Shown: positions 24,050 through 34,740, counted from the stretch's first letter. The stretch: 64,000 nucleotides of DNA from Entomortierella parvispora (GCA_963573315.1 OY752153.1:1240001-1304000); one strand, 5' to 3'. Translations and numbers: made by a program. The notes: generated by a model not told the origin, from the sequence alone.

Positions 24050-26099
24050 TTATTGCATTTGATATCTACCGGTTTGGTTTTTCACAACATAGAGTTGACA
24101 GGCTTGGGTTTGCGAGAGGTTCTGGATGGTATACGGGTTTCCCCTAGGCACAATGAATTGGTCACCTTTGGACATGATAAAAGTCGTGCTGTGGACCTGG
24201 ATCCCGGCCTCCCCATTGAGGGTGAAAAAGATCTACCTCGACAAGGAAGAGAGCACAAGCGTACACAAAAGCACGGTTACTGCAATTGAAAGAAGTGGTT
24301 GCTCCGAGTCGAACGGACAGTCTATATGCCTAAGTTCTTACAAGGGAGGATCCAGCTTCCGTCATGTTACCCTTCTTTTGTCCAGGAGAAAGGTCAATGA
24401 TTCCCGATTCAAGAGAATCTTGCCCGAGACCAAAGCAGAAAGTACTTTTACCATCTGGTAACCTTTTGCTATCCCATGTCCGTCGATTCTGTGCCACTAC
24501 TACATCAGAGACGATTGAATGACACGTCTATTAACAAGATGGTCTTTTATGTTCTTGAACTGTCTCGATAATGTTTGACGAGCACACACAAGGGGAATCT
24601 TCATTACCCATCTGAACTTGCTTTCCAAGCTCAGGGTTGTCGACATCACATAAAAACGGCTCCATCACCGCCTGGTGTCCTTCCAAACGTTCCTCTTCCA
24701 TATCAGTGTCCGTGAAGTCCTTCGTGTTTTCCTGCTTTTTCGAAGGCAGTTCCTTTTGAGTGTTTGGAGGCCGGTCCCGAACAAGTCGCGATCGTCTCCT
24801 TCTTGTCTTTTTGATTGTCCTGGATTCTTCTGAAAGTGCGAGTACTACTGCATGAATGGTCCGACCAGGAACGTCTGCATCTTTTGTTCTCCCGTAAACT
24901 ACGCGTTCGTTCTCCCAGAATTTCACTGGCGCAATCCTGGTCCTCTTGCTACGTCGAGCTATCAGGAAATGATCATCATACCATTACAGAAAAAGAGAAG
25001 ATTAGATCTGATCCATGAACATAAACGATGGACAAACCGAGAGAGATACGTTACGCGCACTGCTGTCATTTCTTTGCCCATCTTCAGTCGATTCAATAGG
25101 AACCTCAACCAATCCCGGCGCTACGTTTTTTCCAGTCTTCGTCTCCAGACAGAGCGCGAGCAAATCTTTGTGCGTAGACATGAGGGACGCGGTCGAAGTT
25201 GCATGCAAGACGCGACCTAGTACATTCTGCGAGTGACGATGGCTGACTTTTTCACCTTTGTCAGAGTCCCCCTCATTTGCTGTTGTCAGTCTTTCCTTCT
25301 CTCCTTCCTCTTCTTGCTCTTCGTTCTCTCCAGCGAGCTGAGTAGGCTCTCCATCAGTTCGCTCCTCCTTGTCCATTGATGAAAGTTGCAAGGGGATCAC
25401 ATCAGACCAGAATTGGGACTCGTTCTCTTGTTGTTGGAGTTGTACGTCCTTAAGCCTCCCCGGAATGGTGCTTGGGGTCGGGGACAGTGGTGACATGGCT
25501 CTTGACATGGCGCTCGACAGAATCTCGCTTGCTCCACTGTTTTCCCAACCCGAATTTAAATCGACGGATGAAGGATTGTCATTTTCTTCAACGTCGTCTT
25601 TGGCGTCAGTGTCAGAAGGCGATCTGTCGTAAATACGATGGGCAGGAGAAGCCCACTCATTTTCATCATCTGGACCCGACTGGTACTCGAACGGCGATTG
25701 ACTTTTAGCAAATCTGGCTGCACGGACGACGTATTGATCCTCTTCATCGTCTGGACCAGAGAGAAGATCGTATTCGAGGTCAGAGTCCGACAACTCTACA
25801 ATCCTTGATACCTCATCATCCGAAAATATGGGACGACAGGACGGGGTCAGGTCATCGTATTCTCCTGGCGCCAAGAATCTGCTTCGGTGGAACGGTTTCT
25901 CCAAGAATAGTCAATTTCCAAGCTCAGGATGGCAGTTTCCCTCGTCTACAGGAGCAAGAGGGCTGCAGTCAATGGCCCTTTTTTAAAAATCAGCAATGTT
26001 CAGTCTACTCACAGCTTGGCACGGTGAAAGAGCGGAGGCGGATCTTTTGGATAGAGGGGTGACAGACAGTTCTCCTGGAAGCAATTCGTTGGTTGACAT
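24050..26099 (-). CDS. MIF2: CENP-C / Mif2 inner-kinetochore protein with cupin domain
   Basis: Five exons: 26099-26013, 25898-25055, 24958-24608, 24454-24342 and 24232-24050, giving 525 residues in one frame. Residues 30-310 are acidic and disordered, with a SUMO-binding-like IVELSDSD (62-69) and two copies of SGPDDE. The CENP-C signature is at 312-334: RRSKRTRIAPVKFWENERVV, which binds the CENP-A nucleosome acidic patch in known homologues. After a basic linker, the C-terminal cupin (about 415-522) shows FCFGLGQDSLESGIIDLSPG, then IFFTLNGEAGIQVHSTTF and GDQFIVPRGNPYTIQNLS, which match the Mif2 dimerisation domain. The last three exons make sense only when spliced. The first junction (26013 to 25898) is the weakest: its acceptor TTGGAG is unusual, and the N-terminal Mis12-binding motif is not recognised. 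Confidence 0.88.
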
Positions 26100-26475
26100 C
26101 GAAGTATCAAATAAGCAAAGGGCGAGCAGAAACGAGCAGGAGCTCAAGAGTTTATTTTTTTGTCGAATCGCATTACCAGATTCATGTCGGCATTCGGCTT
26201 CGCCCATGCAACACAATGCTGTCCAAGAGGGGTGACAAAGGAGCATCAAAGAGCTGGATGGGAAAACCAGCACAGAGAAAACGCGCAGGTAAAAATAAAA
26301 GAAAAAAAGGATGATGTGATCGCATCGAGCCGGAGTCAGTTTGTTTCTGGGAAAGAACGCAACGTGCTGTTTGAACATTTTTTTCTTGTAAAAAAAAAAA
26401 CTCTCTATAGTACAGGTGCAGGTGGGATGGACTTGTGGGGAAAGAAGAATGAGAACAGTCCAGTTCCAGTATTGT
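26100..26475. other. MIF2 upstream region
   Basis: This 376-bp gap separates MIF2 from the 3' end of the next minus-strand gene and should hold the MIF2 promoter. It includes an A10 tract near 26391-26400. No other gene is seen. Confidence 0.5.
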
Positions 26476-27185
26476 CTAGTGGTGGTTGCTCTCAGTAGGA
26501 ACGCTAACCACGATATCGTTCAACTCGACATCCTTGCTCTCCTCATCTAACCTCTTTGTCTCGGCCGCCTCCACCTGCGCACTCTCGTGTTGGTCCTCCC
26601 GTTCATAGAACATCTCCTTAGCCATGTCCAAATAGCTTTTGGCGGGGATCTGCGACCACTTCTTGTCCAGTGCATCCGCGATATCGCCTAAGCAAACTCC
26701 ACTCTTGGCATACATCCTGTACAATGGCTCAATCTCTGCATCAATCTTGGGCTGTTCCGGTCGAATTTCCAAGCGGTACGTTTCCAAAGTTGGGTCCGAT
26801 CGGTAGAAAGACTGATAGTATTGCATCCACGTCAGGTCAGGGTTGGGGTAAGGCAAGAGATCAAAGACAATATCGAGCTCAGAACCGGGACGGTCGTGGA
26901 AGACGACGGCCTGGACGATTTTGGTAGGGCCGACGGTACGGAACCATTCGAGGATCTCGGCCTTGGTGCCGATAAAGACAAAGGTTGAGGTCTGGCCGAG
27001 AGAAAGAGAGATCTTGTTACCGAGCATGGGTGGGGTGACGATGCGACTCTCGCCGGGGAGGCCGCCTAATGAATGGGGACCATGTTAGAGACTCTGTCTT
27101 TCTACAATGAATATAGATTGATGGTGTAAATGGCGGATGAACAAGGTGACATACTCATAGCATATCCATAGTTGAATTTGACCAT
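26476..27185 (-). CDS. Hypothetical protein, 206 residues
   Basis: Two exons: 27185-27155 (ten codons, MVKFNYGYAM) and 27065-26476, joined in phase across GTATGT...TTAG. The protein is soluble, with no signal peptide or membrane helix. It shows GESRIVTPPMLGNKISL, an alternating beta/alpha region (TFVFIGTKAEILEWFRTVG; KIVQAVVFHD), DLTWMQYYQSFYR, and an acidic coiled C-terminus (EREDQHESAQVEAAETKR). I do not recognise the family. The well-formed tiny first exon and clean frame argue that it is a real gene. It is spaced 291 bp past the Mif2 exon 1 acceptor side with no shared promoter. Confidence 0.7.
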
Positions 27186-27553
27186 TGTAGGTTGGAGGAG
27201 AGTGATAATGTGAACGTGAATGTGAGTTGAAGAGGAGAAACAAAAAGAACTCAAGAAAGAAGCATCGCAACACGACTATTTTCGAGGTGAAACCTACGCA
27301 GGTGATTGAACGAACTGGATCCAGATCATGTGATACCGATCGACATCACATGACCCCTGCATCGAGGCCGCCACCGCCAGTCCGCCACCAAGTTCCCACC
27401 ACTCTAAAAAAAATTTACGAAGCTCTGAAGTCTGATCCCATCCTCCTCCACGCTACGCCCTCTTTTCTCACCTTCGATATCTGTCGCCACCTCGCTGTTT
27501 TGTCTTAAAGGAAATCTGTGAACTCGGACGAGCACTAGGAATAAGGATGTCAA

Positions 27554-27865
27554 CGCGACACGTTCATAGCGTTCTGCTAACGAATGTCCGTTTAAACCGC
27601 GACTACCACAAAATGCGTCGTCTTTCTTGACCTTCCCTGAACGTGTACTGGAAGCCCGTCAAGTCTGAAGTCTTTCTTGTGCCCATCTGCTTATTGCATC
27701 TGCAAAATTGGAGTGTCCAATGCGATAATATTCATAGTCTTGTGCTGATGAATGTCCGTTTAAACCGCAACTATCACAGAGTGCGCCGTCTTTCCTTGAC
27801 CCTCCTTGACTGTGGGCTAGAAGCTGGTTGCAGTCTGAAGATTCTCTTGTACCCGGGTGCCTGCT
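27554..27865. repeat. Diverged tandem duplication, about 140 bp unit
   Basis: Copy 1 (27554-27690) and copy 2 (27721-27865) share GAATGTCCGTTTAAACCGC and the following C[A/G]TCGTCTTTC-type segment, with many substitutions. Both encode related short peptides around NVRLNR[DN]YH, which could be remnants of a coding sequence. Confidence 0.65.
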
Positions 27866-27946
27866 GGCGTCAAGTCTTGTGAATCCTTATCAACTGTCCT
27901 CGATAAGGTTGCTTCCCCTCCTACCCGTTCCCTTTCCTCCCGTCAT

Positions 27947-29177
27947 CATTCTCACATATACCTCTTATTCAACCAGCTGCACATGCTGTTTTTATAGATT
28001 AAGACCCTTTCCCGCAGTACCGTTTAATGGGTACTCACGAGAAAAGGAGGGACATGGGTAGAAGCAGGAGAGATGACTCAGTGCCACAGCAAAGCCTGGA
28101 TATCTTTTGGGTCAAAAAATCCCATGACAAAATCCCCTTTGCATTCTTTGAACACTTTGGTATCCTCCATTGCAAGGAAACCAACCGGTCCGTAGTCCTG
28201 TTCATATCTCTAAGCGGGATCGATCTTTAATCACCAGCAAATTTGCAACGCGGAAAAAATCCAAAGTATGCGTCCTTTGGGAGCGTAGGAATGCAAAGGT
28301 ATTGCAGAGAAATCTGCGTGGAAGACAGCAGGCAGCTTGATCGAAGGTTCAGAGGCGTTTGCGGGTGATATTATAGAAGAAAACTATAGGAAGTATTCTA
28401 TTCACTGCGAATGGGGTTGAAATTGGCAACATCGAGGCCTAGCGCAATTCAGCAACAAATTCGGAAGTGGCTTGCCAACAGCGAAAAAAATTGAAATTAA
28501 CAAGTCTATCCCCCTTCTGCTGGAGAAGTCTAGGGTCGAATGCCCTCCTCTCTTATCAATACATGGTGAGTCCTTAAGAATACATGAATGACTAATATAA
28601 GAGAAATTCATTTCTATGAGCTTACATGCTACGGTCGCATACTCGCGCCTAGGAAACACGGCATTGTCTTCTGTATCCGTTGGTGGAAACATATTCTTGT
28701 AGCATCAAAGGCATGTCCCATCTTGGTCCCGCCCACCACTGTCGACCAATGGCCCCTTGTTTTTGAGCCGCCATTCTCACATATTCCTCTTATTCAACTT
28801 GCTGCACATCCAGTATATATAGACTGAGACTCTTTTTCCTTATCATTTAATGAGTTCTCACAAGCAAAGAAAGGACATGGATAAAGCAAGAGAGATGGCA
28901 CAGTGCCAGAGCAATGCCTGGATATTTCTTGGTTCAAAAAATCCTGCAACAAGACCCCCGCAGCGTTCTTTGAACACTTTACATCTAATAGACTATGAAT
29001 AAACGGAATCAATCTCTCTTGACCATCGAATGTGCAACGTGGAAAAAGCCTGAAGGTCGCGTTTTTGGGAGCGTGGGAGTGCAAAGGTGATTGAACAGAA
29101 ATCTGGGTAGAAGGCAGCAGGCAACTTGATCAAAGGTTCGGAGGCGTTTGCGGAGGAAATTATTGAATAAAACTCTA
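27947..29177. repeat. Direct duplication of about 430 bp (copies at 27947-28390 and 28772-29177)
   Basis: Both copies run from CATTCTCACATAT through CTTATTCAAC, a TATA-like stretch, GGATAT and TTCAAAAAATCC, to a shared 3' block (GGAGCGT, AGGCGTTTGCGG). Spacing is about 825 bp. Identity by eye is roughly 70-80 per cent with indels. Copy 2 ends close to the F-box gene stop codon, so copy 1 may be a leftover of a former neighbouring gene's 3' flank. Confidence 0.7.
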
Positions 29178-29295
29178 GGGAGCAGAGATAACACTCCTCT
29201 CTGCCCTCCAACACATCGCTTGCTTCTACCACGGCCTGTCTCCAATACTAATTTCAATAACTAGTTCCTCTGCCCTGTCTCCTTTTCCTCTTTAC

Positions 29296-29450
29296 CTCTC
29301 TACTCTCGCGCCTAGCTTCTCATAAAAGGCCTCCTTCGCATCCATCTTGTTCTTATGGATCTTTCCAAAGGTCTCCTCGTCTTTACTCTCGCGCCTAGCT
29401 TCTCATAAAAGACCTCCTTCGCATTCATCCGGTCCTTATCAATCCTTCCT
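29296..29450. repeat. 83-bp tandem duplication at the F-box 1 C-terminus
   Basis: CTCTCGCGCCTAGCTTCTCA occurs at about 29303 and again at about 29386, and the similarity continues through CCTCCTTCGCAT and TTCC on each side. The offset is 83 bp, not a multiple of three, so the second copy is read in another frame. Confidence 0.85.
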
Positions 29451-31066
29451 ACCCTCTTGATGAGGTCTTGAGAGTCCCGATCGAGGTCCGGCCATTGCTC
29501 CAGCATCCATAGTCCATCCGCCTTATTCATCCACTGGGACTGTTCATCAATCTTCACAGACTGCAGCTTCTTGAGGTCTTTCAATTGATCCAATCCACTT
29601 ATCAGACTGAAATTCAGTCCTTCAGTACAACCGATCTGCTCCACATGCAGGGTTTTGAGTTCCTTTAGCTCGGATATCCTTGCGAACACCTGTTTATCCC
29701 ACCGCGCCTCCAACTGTAGCGGCATACCTCCTATATGCAGAATCAACGACTCCAATCTATGACAGACCCAGGGCCGGAAATTATCCATGTCATTCTTGAA
29801 TTCGTCCCATGTCCATAAATCATAAGGTCGGAACTCAATGGGTCGTGCTATCTCCCTCCTTATTCTCTGCATATTGAAACGATCCTCCTCGAGCCGCTCA
29901 AGTACCCGTCTATTTCGCGATGCTGGATTGGCCTCGAGAAGACATGCATTCAATTGCCCCGCCATGAAGAAAGTCAGCCGGGGGGAAGATGTTAGAATTA
30001 CTTGCCACAGCCATCCTGGAAAGTCCTTGCTGCAGGTTGGTGGGAATTCAATGTGTTCCAAGGTTTCATAGTGTCGCTCTAAAGAGTTGAAGAATCTCGC
30101 CCAAAGTTGACGCGCGTTGATCGTGAGTTTTCTCAAAGGTGCACACTCGTCCAAGATAAGAGATACCGAACTGTCCGTCAACGGTCCGTCTTGCTGATCC
30201 GTTCGTAAACTCTTCAGGTCGATGCACTGAATGTTGGACCAAATCGGCGCTTGCGCCCAAATCTCAAACTCATCTCTGGAAAGGTCCAAGTTCTCTTGTA
30301 CGGGGGCGTTAAAGCCCTCTTGAACCGGAAAGTTGTTGTCTTGTCCTCCTATCTCTACATCGCGAGACATCCACTTCAGCGTATGTAGATTTGGGCAAAG
30401 GTCGACCAGCTGCTCCAGATCAAATACGCCGTCAGTGTCGTCCACAGCAAACTCTGTCAGATTCGGGAACTGAAGGTGTGGGTCCTGGATGATCATATCA
30501 TCCAGAGTCATCTCTTTCTTGCAGCCGATCATTTCCAGCTTGCAAAGTCGTGGACCGAGGGCATAAATAGCAGCCATCGCTTGCCGAGAGAGAATAATTC
30601 CGTGGAAGGAAATTTCCCTCAAGGCCCTGCCGTACTCCGATATAATCAAACCCCAGGTGAGCCGATCATACAAGAGCGCGTCGTTGCAATTGATGACCAG
30701 TCTCAGAAGACCTGGGTTGCGTTTAACCATGTCTACAATATACCACTCTTGAAGGGTGTCCTCTGGGTCCTTGTGAACATGTAGTACAAGTTCCTGCAAG
30801 TTGCGACACCGATTCGAGCGAAAAGGCGCTCTGTAGAGGGTCACTCGATTGAAGTTTTTCATGGAAAGATGCAACGACCGGATGTATTCTCCATAACGTT
30901 CCACCGCCTGAATAGAAGGACGCTTTCCCTGATCGAGATCGTGGATAGTGTCATAGAGGAGAGGTGCCAGAGCTCGATGCCATGATTTGCAGACATGGAT
31001 GCAACGGATCAGATCTCGTCGGAGGAGGAGCTTTCCAATGCTCAGTATCAATTCTGGGACGTCCAT
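29312..31066 (-). CDS. F-box / leucine-rich-repeat-like protein 1
   Basis: A single exon of 584 residues, start ATG 31064-31066. The N-terminus MDVPELILSIGKLLLRRDLI followed by RCIHVCKSWHRALAPLLYDTI is an F-box of about 40 residues. The rest is a series of irregular leucine-rich segments (LQELVLHVHK, LRLVINCND, LCKLEMIGC, LRKLTINAR, LESLILHIG). Such proteins are substrate receptors of SCF ubiquitin ligases; the target is unknown. The last 20 or so residues are unusual: a tandem duplication of 83 bp has shifted the frame at the C-terminus (see findings), giving an Arg-rich tail RTRWMRRRPFMRS. Confidence 0.88.
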   Translation of the reverse strand: MDVPELILSIGKLLLRRDLIRCIHVCKSWHRALAPLLYDTIHDLDQGKRPSIQAVERYGEYIRSLHLSMKNFNRVTLYRAPFRSNRCRNLQELVLHVHKDPEDTLQEWYIVDMVKRNPGLLRLVINCNDALLYDRLTWGLIISEYGRALREISFHGIILSRQAMAAIYALGPRLCKLEMIGCKKEMTLDDMIIQDPHLQFPNLTEFAVDDTDGVFDLEQLVDLCPNLHTLKWMSRDVEIGGQDNNFPVQEGFNAPVQENLDLSRDEFEIWAQAPIWSNIQCIDLKSLRTDQQDGPLTDSSVSLILDECAPLRKLTINARQLWARFFNSLERHYETLEHIEFPPTCSKDFPGWLWQVILTSSPRLTFFMAGQLNACLLEANPASRNRRVLERLEEDRFNMQRIRREIARPIEFRPYDLWTWDEFKNDMDNFRPWVCHRLESLILHIGGMPLQLEARWDKQVFARISELKELKTLHVEQIGCTEGLNFSLISGLDQLKDLKKLQSVKIDEQSQWMNKADGLWMLEQWPDLDRDSQDLIKRVGRIDKDRMNAKEVFYEKLGARVKTRRPLERSIRTRWMRRRPFMRS

Positions 31067-31112
31067 GTAAAAACATCAAGAAATGGGAAGGGTCACAGAA
31101 ACAGGGAATCGG

Positions 31113-31128
31113 TGCATGCATGCATGCA
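31113..31128. repeat. (TGCA)4 palindromic microsatellite
   Basis: Four TGCA units in a row, about 50 bp upstream of the F-box 1 start codon. Each unit is self-complementary. Confidence 0.8.
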
Positions 31129-31337
31129 TCTGGCCTAAGGAGCTGAAGTCACCCAAGCCACCTGCCCCCCTATTTATATCTCCCATTGCAAATTCTTCAA
31201 AAAATAAAGCAGATAATCGCCTTTGAACAGTTAACGACCACAACGGCCCTAAAGCGACGATCGAAAGGCATCTGAGAACGTTTAGAACAAGATCCACCCA
31301 GTTTAATTATATTTTCCGACAGCTCCCCATTTCGTCC

Positions 31338-33080
31338 TTATTCGCGATAGCCGGTGTGCATATCATTGACCATTGTGAGATAAGGCCAATGTTTCAAGAT
31401 CCAGGCGTGATCATCCTTCCCCACCTCTTGGTGTTCTTGATAGTAATCATCGAATTTGACTCGCGTAAGTCCTTTGATCGTCTCCAAAAGGCCAAGTCCG
31501 GATCGCAATCGGAAGTCGAGACCTCGGCCTTTGAAAGGCCCTCCTCCCATGCGAATCTGCATACTCACATCCAAATGCTTCAGTTCTGTCAGTTTGGAAA
31601 TCTGGGCAAAGATCTGTTCATCCCAGCCATCCCTCACGCTGGTGATGCCCAACTTTAACGATTGAAGTCCGACACACACCCATGGCCGGATGATTTTGAT
31701 GTCGCGTTTCGCATGCCGCACCAATATGTCTTTCTCCACCAGCTGTCCCTCTCCGACGGCCTTCAGATCGTTTCTCAACTCTACGATCAAGACCTGAGCC
31801 CGATTTCCAGCGGCGTCATCGCCCGTCACCACTTCACAGGCATACATGGCATCGGCGTGAAATAGCCGAAGCCTAGGGCAGGATGTCAGCATCAGTTGGT
31901 ACATCCAGCTTTTTCTGTAGGAACCCCTTGAGACATCGATACGCTCCAGTGTTGGATAGTGACGCTCCAGTGAATCCATTGACAGGAGCCACATCTCTGA
32001 CCCCTGCAAGGCAAACGTCGTCAAAGGCGCACATCCATCCAAGACTTCGGCAATTCGAGCGTCCGTAAGTAATCCTTTTCGAGGATTGGACAACTGAAGA
32101 CTTTGAATCCTTGACCAGAAGGGGGCCTGGATCACCTGTGCGATCGAAAAGGTTGACGATGATGGACTGAGTACCTCCTCGGTGTACGAGAGATTAAACC
32201 ATGTCAGGTCGTTGACCTGAGGGCAATTGGTCATCCATTTGGGCAGATCAAACTCGTTAAACATGTTGTCCATCCCCAGCTCAACTAGATTGGGAAAGGT
32301 GGGTCCTTGTTTTGATGGGAACTGGGTGGATGATCCCGGTAGGCTTGTCATCTCCTCCGCACTCAGCTGTATCCTGCAGGCGATCATTCCAAGTTTTGTC
32401 AATTGAGGGCCAAGACCAAAGATAAGTTGGAAGGCCCGATTACTGAGGTCAACCCCAAATAACCAAAGATCCTGGAGGGAAGGAGGGCAGTGTTCCAGTA
32501 TAGGTTCCCAATCAAGAAGCGAGCTTCGGGCATTAAAAGCGAACGCGAAAAGATCCTTGTTTTGCTTGACGAGAGCCACGACCTGAGAAGTATGTTCGCG
32601 GTTCTTCTCGGTAATACCTTCGACGAGATAGCTCTTGCTCCATCTGTTGCTGTTAGCATTCTCGACTTGTTTACCGTCCATTGAGCGGGTGGTACTGTTG
32701 TTATCGTTACTCTCGTAGTCCTGGCTGTCATCATCACTTGCGTAGTCCTCGCCGTCAGAGTCGTCCTCGCAGTCCAACGTCTGTGCTTCGCCGGTAAGCT
32801 TGAGTACCGTCAGAAGGCAGATGCAAGGGTCTGTCGGACCCTGTCCAAGGTATCGATTGAGTAGAAAAGGCTCAAGAATGAGATCAAGATTCCGAATGTA
32901 ATGACCATTGCGAACCAATGCCTCACGCGAAATGTGCTGCCCATGCCCATTAGCGATGGTGTTGTAGAGCAATGGTATCAAGGTTTCATTCCATGACTTG
33001 CACACACGGATGGCGGACGCCAGGTGGCGGGTTGCAAGGTACTTGCCGATGGAAATGATGATTTCGGTGGGCAGTTGCAT
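31338..33080 (-). CDS. F-box / leucine-rich-repeat-like protein 2
   Basis: A single exon of 580 residues, start ATG 33078-33080. The F-box is MQLPTEIIISIGKYLATRHL with ASAIRVCKSWNETLIPLLYNTI (1-45). An acidic low-complexity loop (DCEDDSDGEDYASDDDSQ, about 105-130) follows, then irregular leucine-rich repeats (LQDLWLFGVDLSNRAF, LTKLGMIACRIQLSAEEM, LVELGMDNMFNEFDL, LKHLDVSMQI). It is paralogous to F-box 1: same orientation, same length, and matching segments such as CP.L..L.W and SLERHY.TLE.I. It is inferred to be an SCF adaptor. Only 271 bp separate its stop from the F-box 1 start. Confidence 0.9.
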   Translation of the reverse strand: MQLPTEIIISIGKYLATRHLASAIRVCKSWNETLIPLLYNTIANGHGQHISREALVRNGHYIRNLDLILEPFLLNRYLGQGPTDPCICLLTVLKLTGEAQTLDCEDDSDGEDYASDDDSQDYESNDNNSTTRSMDGKQVENANSNRWSKSYLVEGITEKNREHTSQVVALVKQNKDLFAFAFNARSSLLDWEPILEHCPPSLQDLWLFGVDLSNRAFQLIFGLGPQLTKLGMIACRIQLSAEEMTSLPGSSTQFPSKQGPTFPNLVELGMDNMFNEFDLPKWMTNCPQVNDLTWFNLSYTEEVLSPSSSTFSIAQVIQAPFWSRIQSLQLSNPRKGLLTDARIAEVLDGCAPLTTFALQGSEMWLLSMDSLERHYPTLERIDVSRGSYRKSWMYQLMLTSCPRLRLFHADAMYACEVVTGDDAAGNRAQVLIVELRNDLKAVGEGQLVEKDILVRHAKRDIKIIRPWVCVGLQSLKLGITSVRDGWDEQIFAQISKLTELKHLDVSMQIRMGGGPFKGRGLDFRLRSGLGLLETIKGLTRVKFDDYYQEHQEVGKDDHAWILKHWPYLTMVNDMHTGYRE

Positions 33081-34392
33081 GGATTAAGAAATTACGTTGA
33101 CTGTGAAACGAATGAGCAACAAGGAAAGAATACTGCGCGTTGCGCGCGCATGAGACGGGGTCATGTCACGAGGTAAATCGACCATTTCTGAGCCTGTCTC
33201 CGCTATGAGCAACACTTCAACAAAGTTGAAAAGAAACAAGAAGCCCCTTCCTTGGTCGACGGAGGACCTACTCCAGCAAGGCGACAAACAGGTATGGACG
33301 CTAGATCCATTCCAGGGAGGCCGGAAGCGCCGGTGCCGCTTCAAACACCAGTCATGAGGCCGGCGACGATCAACAGAAACGTTAAAATTCTGAGAAGGGG
33401 CTTTAATGGTCTGAGAGAACTGGGGTTAGTTGATGAGATGATTTCTGATTACTCGCTCCTTGAAGAAATTCAGGCATGTTTCTACAGTGAGGTAAACATG
33501 GAGAGACGGATGGTTGAGATACTGTTGACCCAAACACACCTGCTTGCACGCATGCAACGAACCGTCTTGGTATCGAGGATGCTGATTCCAAGGACGAAGT
33601 CGCGGTTGAAGCAGCTACTGCTAGTGAAGGCGAGGATGACGATGACAATCGTGCGGATGGGTATTCAGAGTATTCTGTCCTTCTAACAGAACAGGAAAGA
33701 TTATGTAACAGATTGGAACCTGCTAGTGAGTAAACTCAGTGATGTGGTTATCTGTCTGTCATTCCACCGATGAAAGAAAAGGAGATCATAACCCTTACTT
33801 GTGGTCCTTCCTGTCAAGCATGAAGTGGATACTTTTGAGGCTTTGCTGGACAAAGTGGGTATTGATTGAAGCAGCACCCTGGTTCCACAGGACAAAGTGC
33901 ATCTGCGCCGCGGGGTCCCAGTGGGCATCCATGTCCACGACATTGTTGTGCTGGAGAAGAACGACCGAGTGGTGGTGTTGGGATGTTGGTCCTCAGAAAG
34001 GATCTGGGAGAGGGAAGAAGAAGGGGTCGTTGGAAAGAAAGAGAAGAAAAGTCATGAGAGAGGAAACATTGAGAAAGGCCGCCTCGAGTTCACTTTTCCC
34101 TTTCTTTGCTTCCATCTCTCACTCCGTTTACCCGCTCCATCTCTAGACCTTCCGTAATACTTCCTTTGACAGTGGCACTCCTTGAAAGGATCACTCGCTT
34201 CATCTCTCTTCCTAATTCCCTGTTCGTCGACTCTCGTCAGTGCACAGCCAGTGACTACCGTTGCGTCTGCCAACCGCTTTTGGTCCAAGATCATAAAGCT
34301 GTATTAGAGTGCCCTCCTGTGTTTATGTGCTCAATCCTTTCGCAAAGATGATTCTCCGTGTCCTTCCAAGAGGAAACGTATCATTTGTATAC
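33081..34392. pseudogene. Degraded plus-strand coding remnant(s)
   Basis: Coding-like peptides lie on the plus strand in different frames: SNTSTKLKRNKKPLPWSTED (from 33208), a stretch with KILRRGFNGLRELGLVDEM (about 33380-33490), an acidic exon-like block ending LLTEQERLCNRLEPAS with a GTGAGT donor (about 33525-33730), and PVKHEVDTFEALLDKVGID then VHLRRGVPVGIHVHDIVVLE (about 33800-33960) after a stop. No continuous gene can be assembled. The family is unknown; it could be a decayed host gene or an old transposon protein. It ends at the boundary of the palindromic element. Confidence 0.35.
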
Positions 34393-34740
34393 CTGAATAA
34401 AAGAGAGAAAACATTTGTATTTGGTAGAGTGCTTTGGGGAAGAGAGGTTTCTAAACTAGCCCGCCTCAGGTACCGTGCCGATGTTTGGTATGAGTGTTGA
34501 TCACCCCTTGTCGGCATCTATGCGTGGCCATGGAATACATTCTTATGAAGAAGTACCCATGTTCTCGAACCCCCGTAGGGATCCGCACGCCTAGCCTGGC
34601 AGCCATCAACATCCATCGGCGGCCTGACGTACCCTGCGGTAAAACACCTAAACTAACTAAACTAACCCACTAATCTAAGGGAGGAGGATGTGCAAGGAAG
34701 TTTTCTCTCTTTTTTTTGTTTCTTGTTACTTGATTCTTTG
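34393..34740 (+). repeat. Left terminal inverted repeat of palindromic element copy 1
   Basis: Nearly identical to the reverse complement of 37090-37437. Differences are a few substitutions and a short indel near the GGAGGAGGATGTGC / GGAGGGGATGAAC stretch. The TIR itself has short inverted ends: AAAAGAGAGAAAAC at 34399 and GTTTTCTCTCTTTT at about 34701-34714. Confidence 0.9.

Larger units (their letters stand above)
27186..29311. other. Accessory spacer built from two nested duplications
   Basis: No intact gene is found. The region holds a tandem duplication of about 140 bp (27554-27690 and 27721-27865) and a larger direct duplication of about 400-440 bp (27947-28390 and 28772-29177), both diverged. 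A short frame at 28692 (MFPPTDTEDNAVFPRREY) runs to a consensus donor GTAAGC, but no partner exon was found. Confidence 0.5.

Noticed and set aside
24126-24461. Plus-strand open frame of 111 residues
   Set aside because: Antisense to the Mif2 cupin exons, which have a strong family match and phase-consistent splicing on the minus strand.
31113-31128. TGCATGCA run as a regulatory RY-type element
   Set aside because: It is a simple TGCA microsatellite; no evidence for a specific factor in fungi.
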